Assembly: GCA_963691835.1 (NCBI GenBank)
Contig: OY829383.1
Coordinates: forward strand, 4,774,001 to 4,838,000
Direction of reading: 5' to 3'
DNA length: 64,000 nucleotides
Origin: G963691835 sp963691835
Lineage (GTDB): Bacteria > Pseudomonadota > Alphaproteobacteria > Thalassobaculales > Thalassobaculaceae
In this document: positions 19,164 through 26,294 of the stretch, piece by piece
Numbering within the stretch: the first letter of the stretch is position 1
Layout: every line of letters starts with the position of its first letter
Made by a program: the position numbers and the translations under genes
Notes under the pieces: generated by a model
Database searches by the model: none
The model's input: only the letters and a program-made list of their open reading frames with translations
What the model was told of the DNA's origin: nothing

Positions 19164-19351
19164 GGGCAGCCGGTCTCCAGAACATAGAGCAAGCCATTGA
19201 TCACCGCGCGAACGTCAACCGACCGCTTGCGGCCGCCATGCCGGGCCGGCGGGATCAACGGCGCCAGAACCGACCACTCTTCGTCCGTCAGATCACTCGG
19301 GTACCGAAGGCCCCGGCGCTCATAACGGGCACGGTTTTCTTTCGTCCACAT
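18917..19351 (-). CDS. IS5-family transposase OrfA, copy 2
   Basis: Protein identical to OrfA of copy 1: 144 residues with the N-terminal IS5 domain and first catalytic Asp (AAIIDSQSAK), ending in the non-catalytic frame after the slippery run at 18968-18978. Confidence 0.88.
   Translation of the reverse strand: MWTKENRARYERRGLRYPSDLTDEEWSVLAPLIPPARHGGRKRSVDVRAVINGLLYVLETGCPWRHLPKDFPPKSTVHGYFDLWAWDGTLERMHDTLYVALREAEGREGQPSAAIIDSQSAKSAQKGGRRLTRSAMTRARRRAA
18968..18978 (-). promoter_or_regulatory. Probable programmed -1 frameshift site, IS copy 2
   Basis: Same AAAAAGGGGGG run as in copy 1, at the same relative position between the OrfA and OrfB frames. Confidence 0.6.
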
Positions 19352-19756
19352 CTGGTAGCTCCCTCATCAATCGCTACAAGATAGTGAATCACAAACGATT
19401 CCAACGATTCAATGACTTTGTGGACGGGCTCTAAGAAATTCTTCCCCTTTCAGAGAATTTAGGCACGCCAGCATGCTGAAGAGTAATGGATCTTGGGAGA
19501 TAATTTTTGGCTCTCCGAACTCATTCCCGGCAAGCGCTGCCAGTTTTCTACGAAGATCATCGCAGACTTGCTCACTTGTTCTCAAATAAGGTAACGGAAA
19601 AATACTTCGCATACTGAGAGTAAATCTCGCCCTTCTTTGAGCGTATGTTATTGAGATCGCACGATACTATTTCCGACAATGCCTGCATATCATGCTTCTC
19701 GCTTCAAGTTCGAAGCCTCGAAAGAAGGCAAACTGACAATCATCACTCCCCAAATA

Positions 19757-20194
19757 TTAGCCGAACCACTGAATCGGAGTATGATTCGGTACCGCCCCCC
19801 CTCCTGTAACGACTATTCCACCACAGATCACCCAAGCGTGCGCCACAACTTGGCGATTCTCGTTATGACGCACACCGAGATATAGAGTCGTATTGAATTT
19901 TCTTCGTCTCAGCATGTTACGTGCTGCGAGGGCTTGAGGAAAACAAACGACATCGAACGGCAATCGCGATGAGGCGCGTGAGATTGATTTCGCCACACTG
20001 GCGACCAATGCACCCTCATGCTCCGAGAGGCATGCGGCAGGCTGCTTTAGAGACGGACGCCCCATCATGGAGCGGTACATTTTGAAAGGGAGAAACTTTA
20101 CGCACGCACATACAAACAACAAAACACAAACTGCCTCGAGAAAAAGGACGATCTCCAGCCTGCCGGAAACATCCCAAATCGAAGGAACTGGCAT
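19757..20194 (-). CDS. Lasso peptide biosynthesis B2 protein (transglutaminase-like leader peptidase)
   Basis: A 145-residue protein of the Transglut_core3 family, the cysteine protease that removes the leader from lasso precursors. An N-terminal hydrophobic stretch (IVLFLEAVCVLLFVCACV) is followed by the catalytic Cys84 in VVCFPQALAARNMLRRR and His119 in VVAHAWV. No Asp occurs after His119, although the family normally has a third catalytic Asp about 12 residues on; here that stretch reads VVTGGG. The ATG overlaps the B1 stop (TAATG). A GTG at 20206 would add four residues. It is encoded directly after B1. Confidence 0.82.
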   Translation of the reverse strand: MPVPSIWDVSGRLEIVLFLEAVCVLLFVCACVKFLPFKMYRSMMGRPSLKQPAACLSEHEGALVASVAKSISRASSRLPFDVVCFPQALAARNMLRRRKFNTTLYLGVRHNENRQVVAHAWVICGGIVVTGGGAVPNHTPIQWFG

Positions 20195-20475
20195 TACTCT
20201 ATCCACAGGCAGTCCAGTTTTTCGAGTTCGCTCAAAAACGATATAACGTCCTTTTCTATTTCATCTTTAGGGCCATTATAGCTATTGCAAAGCTGCGCCA
20301 CCAATTCAGCGACCGGTATCGGCTCCGCTATCTTGTACCATATAACTTTTCCCATACTATCCAGGCAAAAGTACTGCGCCTTCTCAAGATTAAGAAGAAC
20401 CACCTCATCGTTTAACTCAGAAAAAACTTGGTTTTTCCCCTGACTGACTACAACATCCAGAGAAACTGTTGACAA
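20194..20475 (-). CDS. Lasso peptide biosynthesis B1 protein (PqqD-family recognition element)
   Basis: A 93-residue PqqD-like protein, the RiPP recognition element that binds the precursor leader and presents it to the B2 peptidase. The fold is visible as LNDEVVLLNLEKAQYFCLDS, then MGKVIWYKIAEPIPVAELVA and a C-terminal helix ending in LDCLWIE. The start is a TTG at 20475 with a very strong GGGAGGAAGG ribosome site. It lies head to head with the precursor gene and overlaps B2, so dosage of the two is coupled. Confidence 0.84.
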   Translation of the reverse strand: MSTVSLDVVVSQGKNQVFSELNDEVVLLNLEKAQYFCLDSMGKVIWYKIAEPIPVAELVAQLCNSYNGPKDEIEKDVISFLSELEKLDCLWIE

Positions 20476-20642
20476 ACCTTCCTCCCACGAACGTCGCCGA
20501 TCCGCGAAAATTGCGCGCCCTTTCAGAATCTGGTTAAGGTATTCCTACCGCAAAGGCAAGATCTTGACGAATTTGCCACTTCCAGGCATCTTCTTGGCGC
20601 GGATCGTGTTCGGTTATCTCTACAGAATATGTCAACAATTAG

Positions 20643-20656
20643 TTGGGGCCTCCCAA
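20643..20656 (+). other. Small inverted repeat directly before the lasso precursor ATG
   Basis: TTGGG-GCCT-CCCAA ends one base before the ATG at 20657. No good ribosome site is seen except the GGGG inside the 5' arm, so a hairpin here could limit translation. This is a weak, visual observation. Confidence 0.3.
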
Positions 20657-20821
20657 ATGGAAACGCCGGAGAAGAAAGTATTGATCGACGGGTCTGAAAA
20701 CAAAAAACAAGACAAGCCAAACTGGACACCGCCATCTGTAACCAGACTTTCCGTACCTAACGACACATTCATGATGTTTGGAAGCAGCGGCGATGCCTTT
20801 GGCGGCAGCATGCAGATGTAG
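20657..20821 (+). CDS. Lasso peptide precursor
   Basis: A 54-residue precursor between the divergent B1 gene and the cyclase gene. The leader has a WTPPSVTRL motif (Trp23, Pro26, Val28, Leu31), matching the aromatic-x-x-Pro-x-hydrophobic pattern bound by B1 proteins. Thr37 fits the conserved Thr at position -2. This predicts a 16-residue core MMFGSSGDAFGGSMQM with Asp46 at core position 8, giving an eight-residue ring. Met at core position 1 is unusual, as Gly, Ala, Ser or Cys is normal. The frame is open upstream to 20564, but the ATG at 20657 gives a normal length. The cyclase starts 3 bp after the stop. Confidence 0.8.
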   Translation: METPEKKVLIDGSENKKQDKPNWTPPSVTRLSVPNDTFMMFGSSGDAFGGSMQM

Positions 20822-20824
20822 CCC

Positions 20825-22771
20825 ATGCTTGGATTTATGATCGCCGCCTGGCAAGGGGTTGAAGCGGAGTATCAAAAGATCGCCCAATCTCTGATGGGCA
20901 TGTATTGGGGAGCAGGCCGTCCCCCTCTGTATCGCTTGCTCCCAAATGTGGTGGTGATGCAAAGCAAGCCGGATACGTTCTGGGAAGACGCGCTCTACTC
21001 GAACATCCAGGAAAGTGAGTGTGGACAATTTTTGCTCTGCGGGAACTTTGACCTTTATCGACGTGACGAGCTTTCCGACGCATTGGGAATGGACCACAAG
21101 AGCTCCACAAATGCGGCACTCACGATGGCAGCATGGCAGAAGTGGGGCCGTGACTGCGCAGCCAGGCTGCAGGGTGACTTTGGGTTTTCCATATACGATA
21201 GATCGACTGGAAACATACATCTTGTCACTGATCCATTCGCTCAGAAAGCAGTCTACTATTATTGCAAAGATGGAGTTCGCATCGCCGCGCCGACTGTACC
21301 GCTCCTGTTAAGTAATCGGCTCGTCAGACGGGACCTAAATCTTGAATACATAGCGCATTTCATGGCTGACAGCGCCTCGGCTGAAGAAACAATATATCAA
21401 CACATCAAGCGGGTGCGTTGGGGTGGAGAGATCATTCTAAAGGAAGATGGAGCCACGGAATTCCGCTCCTACTGGGAACCCAATACCACGCGCCACATCC
21501 ACTTTAAGAATGAGAACGACTATGTCGAAGCGGCGAAGGAGATCTTCGACAGAAATGTACTCGATGCCGCACGATCAAAAGGCCCCATCGTCTCCACGAT
21601 ATCTGGTGGATTAGACGCGTCTGGACTGGTTGGCACGCTCGCTCAGAGCAAACCAAACACACCCATTCATGCTTTCAGTTGTAGTTTGTCGGATGCAATC
21701 GAAGACTCTGGCAATCCGCAGTTTGACGAGTCTTCCGAAGCGGCTGCAAGTTGTGACATTTGGGAGAATGTTCACTATCAACACGTTTGGGTGAAGGAAA
21801 AAAGTGGCTGGATTGATCCATCATCCTGGTTTGGCATTACTGGATGTATCAATCGTACTCCGTACCAGAGTGATCTCACCATAGGGGCGTTTGAACACGC
21901 TGCTAAATTGGGTGCCAAAAAACTGCTTAACGGCGTTTACGGAAACCTGACCTTAAGTTATGACGGTGCATTGGCGCTTGCGTACTGGCTTAAAACTGGG
22001 CGTTTGGACAAGGTTCTTCTGAATCTGCCAAATGCGCACAAAGACTTTGCTAGCGGCAGGTTTTCACGCAAGTCTTTTCTTTGGCGGATGGTCCTTGCGC
22101 CAAACCTACCCATGCCAATTAAAAAGCGAGTCAGAAGTCTTTATGGTTTTGATCCAGAATTTCCATGGAGAGACAATTCACTTGTGAACCCAAGATTCGC
22201 CAGTAACGTTGACTTGGATGGCAGAATGCATGACGTGTGGGGGGGCGATCCTGCACGCGAATGGTCCGTTGATACACGAGACAATCGTGTCAGGATGTTC
22301 ACAACCCATATGCCGCTTGCTTCGGATATTCTGGAACCCTTGATGCATCGGTACAATGTATTGTTTGCCGACCCTTATGCGAAATCAAACTTGTTTGACT
22401 TTTGCCTCTCAATTCCGGACGAACAGTTCTTCAAGCGAGGCGTTACACGCCGCTTAGCAAGGCGGGTTTTAGCAGGCAGGATTAATCCTCATACATTGAA
22501 GAAACCTGTTCAAGCAATGGGCGGTGGAAACCGGTTTCGCAGAATGTCATCTCGTCGGAATGATATGGCGGAGCAGATTGCCAGAATTGAGAAGAGCGAT
22601 GCTGCATCGCGCGTCTTAGACGTCCCCAGAATGAAACAGTTACTGGCTGATTGGCCCAAAGATAGTGAGTGGTATGCCAATCGGCATGCACCAAGGTTAC
22701 AGGGATGGGCATTGCCACTAGCAATTCACGCGGGGCAGTTTATTCGCTGGGCCGAGGGCGCAAATGAGTGA
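20825..22771 (+). CDS. Lasso peptide cyclase (asparagine synthetase B-like, LasC)
   Basis: A 648-residue protein related to class B asparagine synthetase, which would adenylate the Asp side chain and close the macrolactam ring of the lasso peptide. The synthetase PP-loop is seen in VSTISGGLDASGLVGTLA. The N-terminal glutaminase-like domain (YRRDELSDALG, GDFGFSIYDRSTGNIHLVTD) lacks the Cys at position 2, as is usual for lasso cyclases that use no ammonia. The C-terminal region has AGRINPHTLKKPVQAMGGG. It follows the precursor by 3 bp and overlaps the oxygenase by 8 bp. Met5 is an alternative start. Confidence 0.87.
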   Translation: MLGFMIAAWQGVEAEYQKIAQSLMGMYWGAGRPPLYRLLPNVVVMQSKPDTFWEDALYSNIQESECGQFLLCGNFDLYRRDELSDALGMDHKSSTNAALTMAAWQKWGRDCAARLQGDFGFSIYDRSTGNIHLVTDPFAQKAVYYYCKDGVRIAAPTVPLLLSNRLVRRDLNLEYIAHFMADSASAEETIYQHIKRVRWGGEIILKEDGATEFRSYWEPNTTRHIHFKNENDYVEAAKEIFDRNVLDAARSKGPIVSTISGGLDASGLVGTLAQSKPNTPIHAFSCSLSDAIEDSGNPQFDESSEAAASCDIWENVHYQHVWVKEKSGWIDPSSWFGITGCINRTPYQSDLTIGAFEHAAKLGAKKLLNGVYGNLTLSYDGALALAYWLKTGRLDKVLLNLPNAHKDFASGRFSRKSFLWRMVLAPNLPMPIKKRVRSLYGFDPEFPWRDNSLVNPRFASNVDLDGRMHDVWGGDPAREWSVDTRDNRVRMFTTHMPLASDILEPLMHRYNVLFADPYAKSNLFDFCLSIPDEQFFKRGVTRRLARRVLAGRINPHTLKKPVQAMGGGNRFRRMSSRRNDMAEQIARIEKSDAASRVLDVPRMKQLLADWPKDSEWYANRHAPRLQGWALPLAIHAGQFIRWAEGANE

Positions 22772-23543
22772 AGTTTATCAGCCAATTCATGCCAATAAAG
22801 TTGCTCTTTCAAGGGTCGCGGTGCTCGCAGAGTCTGGCCATTTGACCCGCATTCTAGATTCAGTAATCCAAAAACTTTCTTCAGACCCCAAAAACCTCGT
22901 TCTGATTCTAACCAAAGCGCAGATACTGCGTCAGTTGGGACGTTTAAATGAAGCTGGAGAGCTGTTCGAGGAAATCGGTTATTCGTACGAAGCCTCTCTC
23001 ATGAAGGGAGAGATACCCTCTTGCGCGCCTAAGCAAAACCTCACACCTTTCGTACTTGCGTCGAATCCACTGCCATCTTCCTTAATCGCACGCATAGATG
23101 CTGATTACAGAGGCTCCAATGAATTACTATGCCAGGATATAGTGGATGAGATTTTCGATCACGAACGTGACTTCGTCGTGAACGTGGGTAAGAGATTTTT
23201 TGATAATTTTCAGTTCACGGGAGCGGATGGACGTTATTTGAGCTACCGGACAGGCGATTACTTCTTCGCGCATCGGGACGACGGGCCTGAGGGCTCCGAC
23301 GAAGCATTCAGAAAACTAACTGTTATTCATTATTTGGAGTTAAAACCTGGGATCCGGGGCGGGAATGTTCTTTTGCATGACAAAGACTGGAGTGGATGGA
23401 CACTGCTGTGTCCAAAACCAGGCGATGTTGTTTGCTTTCCCTCAAGCTCCATCCATGAAGTAACGCCTCTCGTAAGCGACGGGGTTAGGTATCAGAGCGG
23501 AGATGTTGTTCGGATTGCGATGCCCCTTTGGTATCGGATTTAG
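22764..23543 (+). CDS. 2-oxoglutarate/Fe(II) oxygenase in the lasso cluster
   Basis: A 259-residue protein. The first ~80 residues are helical and TPR-like (LILTKAQILRQLGRLNEAGE). The C-terminal part is a prolyl-hydroxylase-type double-stranded beta-helix. The iron ligands fit His170-x-Asp172 (FFAHRDDGP) and His231 (SSIHEVTPL), and Arg250 (DVVRIAMPLWYR) would bind 2-oxoglutarate. It overlaps the cyclase gene (ATGAGTGA), so it is co-translated. A role in hydroxylating the lasso peptide is inferred from position only. Confidence 0.78.
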   Translation: MSEVYQPIHANKVALSRVAVLAESGHLTRILDSVIQKLSSDPKNLVLILTKAQILRQLGRLNEAGELFEEIGYSYEASLMKGEIPSCAPKQNLTPFVLASNPLPSSLIARIDADYRGSNELLCQDIVDEIFDHERDFVVNVGKRFFDNFQFTGADGRYLSYRTGDYFFAHRDDGPEGSDEAFRKLTVIHYLELKPGIRGGNVLLHDKDWSGWTLLCPKPGDVVCFPSSSIHEVTPLVSDGVRYQSGDVVRIAMPLWYRI

Positions 23544-23549
23544 GTGTCC

Positions 23550-24785
23550 CTACACAGAGTCGACACTTTTAGTCGCATACAACGCAGGCGCTAGAAACGT
23601 TAGAAGTGTTCTCAGTTCGTTTGTCTGAGACGCATCAACAATTTCCGACAAAGAGAAGTCATCGGCGCTTGAAAGAGTTTCCAATGCACTCTTTAGCCCC
23701 TGTTGTTGCTTTAGCCTATAGGCGTGGCCCCGTAAAAATAGGATCATCGTGGATCCAATATCCAGCCATTGCAGAGGAAAATGTATCGATGGCTTTAGCC
23801 GTCGCACCCATTGGTCATGTGATAAGGGTTGTCCCAAAGACGGCCAGGGAGCGAAAGATGACCCCACTTGGTTAAACTCCGCAGCACATTGAAGATAGCC
23901 GTTGCTCTCAAGCGATTTCTGATACGCTTGCAAACACAGTGTTTTCATCTCTCTCCAACTGAGGTGGTCAAAATCCGTGACAGAGTCGAAGTCAGTTCTT
24001 TGCCTCTTGTGCATTAGCAATGATAAACCCTCGTCGAGACGCTGTTGAACCGGGACGATTTTCTTTGACAGTACCAAGCTCACAGAGAAACCTGGTGATG
24101 CAGCGACATGGTAACTGGGCCCAAAGAAGCTAAAACAATCACCCGCGCCATATTCATATTGTGTAGCGTTCGGAAGTTCATTGGGAATGATATCATACTG
24201 ATAGTGGAGTTTGCCAAGGTGGTTGTGTTCTTCGGCATCCCACAAGTAAAACTTTTTTCGTCCCGGTCCGAAGTTGTAATGAGTAACGCTCTCATATTGT
24301 TTGTCATTGTGAATTCCAAAAGCGGAATATTCGTATTGGCCCGCAACCAAAACCAATTCCCAAGGACAATTGGTTGTAGAATCGATTTTCCTTCTCTCCT
24401 TTACCTGAGATGCGGCCCACTCATCATATCCGGAAAATAGACGCTCCATTGAGTTAAGTGTGAGATAATAACTGTTGGGACCAATCCACTTCTTGACCCA
24501 TTTATCTACACATGTATGCTCGTGGCTTGATGTAGCCCACCCCGTCACAAACGAAGCTGAGTAATCTCCGAGCTTCATGCCGTCATCGGCACGATAATAA
24601 AGTCGAGTACGCTTTCTTGGTGAAACCGAACTCAGTGTTGCGTTGATCGCATGGTGGACAATTAGACTAGGGCTCGCCGGCGCTTTGAATGCATTCCTTA
24701 CAACCCCCGCAGTTTGATGCTTTTGTGTCGCCGCACCAAGATCACCAATCGCTTCGGGAAGCTGCTGAGCAAGGATTTTATCCAT
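23550..24785 (-). CDS. JmjC/cupin-type oxygenase in the lasso cluster
   Basis: A 411-residue protein of the JmjC/cupin-like oxygenase type. The probable iron-binding set is His159-x-Asp161 (SAFGIHNDKQYES) and His226 (FFGPSYHVAASPG), with TCVDKWVKKW upstream and VTHYNFGPGRKKFYLWD between. The C-terminal ~150 residues are helical and unassigned. It lies 26 bp after the kinase-like gene in the same direction and converges with the other oxygenase. The substrate may be the lasso peptide, but a polysaccharide or protein target is not excluded. Confidence 0.65.
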   Translation of the reverse strand: MDKILAQQLPEAIGDLGAATQKHQTAGVVRNAFKAPASPSLIVHHAINATLSSVSPRKRTRLYYRADDGMKLGDYSASFVTGWATSSHEHTCVDKWVKKWIGPNSYYLTLNSMERLFSGYDEWAASQVKERRKIDSTTNCPWELVLVAGQYEYSAFGIHNDKQYESVTHYNFGPGRKKFYLWDAEEHNHLGKLHYQYDIIPNELPNATQYEYGAGDCFSFFGPSYHVAASPGFSVSLVLSKKIVPVQQRLDEGLSLLMHKRQRTDFDSVTDFDHLSWREMKTLCLQAYQKSLESNGYLQCAAEFNQVGSSFAPWPSLGQPLSHDQWVRRLKPSIHFPLQWLDIGSTMILFLRGHAYRLKQQQGLKSALETLSSADDFSLSEIVDASQTNELRTLLTFLAPALYATKSVDSV

Positions 24786-24810
24786 TTACGAAGACTCTCG
24801 AAACAAGTGC

Positions 24811-25749
24811 CTAACCACGCAATCTGATTCTTTCGATTACAGACAAAACCGATTCGACACCCTGGCCTAGATCATCCATTGGCCAGTCGACTTTCATCTG
24901 CCAAGCCCGGTATTCACGCATGAAGGACACAAGTGTATTGATCGTACGTTGAGCATCGTCCCGTGCCCAAGGCAACAAACGACACTGCCGTTGCCATGAT
25001 AGGATGGTTAAACCGTGTGGTCCCTTTAAGGGAGCGGGTATTGCTGGAGCTGTTGCGGCATTCTTATCGCGTAGCAGGATCAGTCCATCCAGTTTTGCCG
25101 GTCTATTGTGGAACCACTCGGGTGCCAATAGGTAGTGCTTACTGCCGCCTTGAAGCGTTGCCGCATGGTCAGCCCATCTTAATCCCAAAGAGCTCAAGCT
25201 ATCCCGCCAAAGCCGGAGAATGGGCATCACGGGCTTAACGATCGTCTGATCAGGGCTCCCCATCTCCATAACGCAGTGTTCTTCGGCTAAGAACTTGAAG
25301 CCTCGTTGGGACATTGCGGCGATGAGTGTTGTTTTTCCACGTCCCGAATTTCCTAGAATGGCGTAAGCGCGACCATCGACCACCACAACACCAGCGTGCA
25401 AAGAACCCAATCCCTTATATAGGTGCAGGAAAGGCTGCACCGCTGTATGTATCGGAAGTCCCGCATAGTCTATGCAAGAGTCTTTATAAGGCTGAACAAT
25501 GACAACGCCGTCTCTTTTGACGTGGTATCGGGCAATGTGCCTGTAGTCGATGAACGTTTCTTCTTCACTACTATTGTAGCGCTGAAATTCTGACTCACTG
25601 ATGCTCTCTGGTGGAGGAACGCTGCCGAATACCACATGGATGTCTGGAGATCGATTGATAGGCGCATCCCACTTGGGAGCGCCAACAATCTCGATCTCTG
25701 ACCTCACAAGCCAGTTGCAAAATGTCAGGTCTGCAGCGGAACCGGGCAT
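24811..25749 (-). CDS. HPr kinase-like protein (possible lasso peptide kinase)
   Basis: A 312-residue protein with the C-terminal HPr kinase fold. Walker A GNSGRGKTT is at 133-141, preceded by SLHAGVVVVDGRAYAIL and followed by FKFLAEEHCVMEMG. In HprK the last segment usually reads LADD; here the acidic pair is Glu-Glu. Similar proteins in lasso clusters (PadeK, ThcoK) phosphorylate the C-terminal Ser of the peptide. The precursor here ends in Met, so the target would differ. The ATG has AGGA upstream. A link to the nearby polysaccharide locus is the alternative. Confidence 0.72.
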   Translation of the reverse strand: MPGSAADLTFCNWLVRSEIEIVGAPKWDAPINRSPDIHVVFGSVPPPESISESEFQRYNSSEEETFIDYRHIARYHVKRDGVVIVQPYKDSCIDYAGLPIHTAVQPFLHLYKGLGSLHAGVVVVDGRAYAILGNSGRGKTTLIAAMSQRGFKFLAEEHCVMEMGSPDQTIVKPVMPILRLWRDSLSSLGLRWADHAATLQGGSKHYLLAPEWFHNRPAKLDGLILLRDKNAATAPAIPAPLKGPHGLTILSWQRQCRLLPWARDDAQRTINTLVSFMREYRAWQMKVDWPMDDLGQGVESVLSVIERIRLRG

Positions 25750-26294
25750 AGAATTCCTGTACCATCATCGAACGCCTGGTCAGAGTGTGTATCAGCATCA
25801 GCTATTAAGTTCCATCGATTGGATGGACAGATTTTCAATGATGTAAGGTAGATTTATGGAGGCGTTGACACACAAATATATGATTGATCCTAATGTTTCT
25901 AACTCTGATGTAGGTGTATAGGAACGTCTACATTTATTAGGTTCGAACGATATTTAATTTTCTTTGAATTTTCTTCGATAATTGATATCATTTCCATTTG
26001 GTATCATTCATTATCGGCGTTTCAGAATTTAGCGTCGTTTTTTTGCGGATGCACAAAACACTACAAGCCACGTTGTTCGCCTTTTCGATCGGCTCTTCCT
26101 GAAGAAACCTGCTCATTTATGCGACCGCGACGTCCTAAGCGCATGCTGGATGACGGTCGGCGGGAACTGGAAATGAGTGTCCGAGATCGGATCCATCGGA
26201 TGATCATAGCGTCAGTCGCGTCCACCGACGCCCCTGCGACTATGGTCCTGTGACAATGGCACTGTGACAATGCCGTCCCAAAGCGATGGGGGAG
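25750..26294. other. Gene-free AT-rich spacer between the lasso cluster and the polysaccharide locus
   Basis: About 545 bp with no supported gene. The part 25850-26050 is clearly more AT-rich than the flanks. It marks the change from the low-GC lasso cluster to high-GC polysaccharide genes, and may hold the promoter for the kinase/oxygenase pair, though no confident -35/-10 pair was found. Confidence 0.5.

Larger units (their letters stand above)
18499..19431 (-). mobile_element. IS5-family insertion sequence, copy 2 (933 bp)
   Basis: Same length, orientation and ends as copy 1, offset by 1,361 bp, with TAA at 18496-18498 and 19432-19434. No base difference from copy 1 was noticed when the two were read side by side. 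It splits the HExxH-type gene after LKGEEFL. With copy 1 it forms a 425-bp-spaced direct repeat that could delete by recombination. Confidence 0.92.
16989..19612 (-). pseudogene. HExxH-type peptide-modification gene split by two IS copies and one base deletion
   Basis: Three pieces form one ancestral gene: 19432-19612 (start MRSIFPLPYLRTSEQVCDD), 18071-18495 and 16989-17134. Removing both 933-bp IS copies with one TAA duplication each joins the first two pieces in frame (LKGEEFL to SVSKKCFEF). An A4 run at 18091-18094 appears to have lost one base. With A5 the frame continues HEFLHQSLFLREMETPWIDS to a stop at 16989, giving about 250 residues with HExxH at 193-197. As it stands the motif reads HEFCIN and the frame ends at 17090. 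The shape (PGLVLVPE, then ILHEFLH) resembles aKG-HExxH-type peptide beta-hydroxylases; this assignment is inferred. It lies downstream of B1-B2 in the same direction. Confidence 0.68.

Noticed and set aside
20564..20656. A longer precursor starting at TTG 20564
   Set aside because: The extra 31 residues look like a hydrophobic random translation; the ATG at 20657 gives a normal precursor length. TTGACG here could be a -35 box, but no convincing -10 was found.
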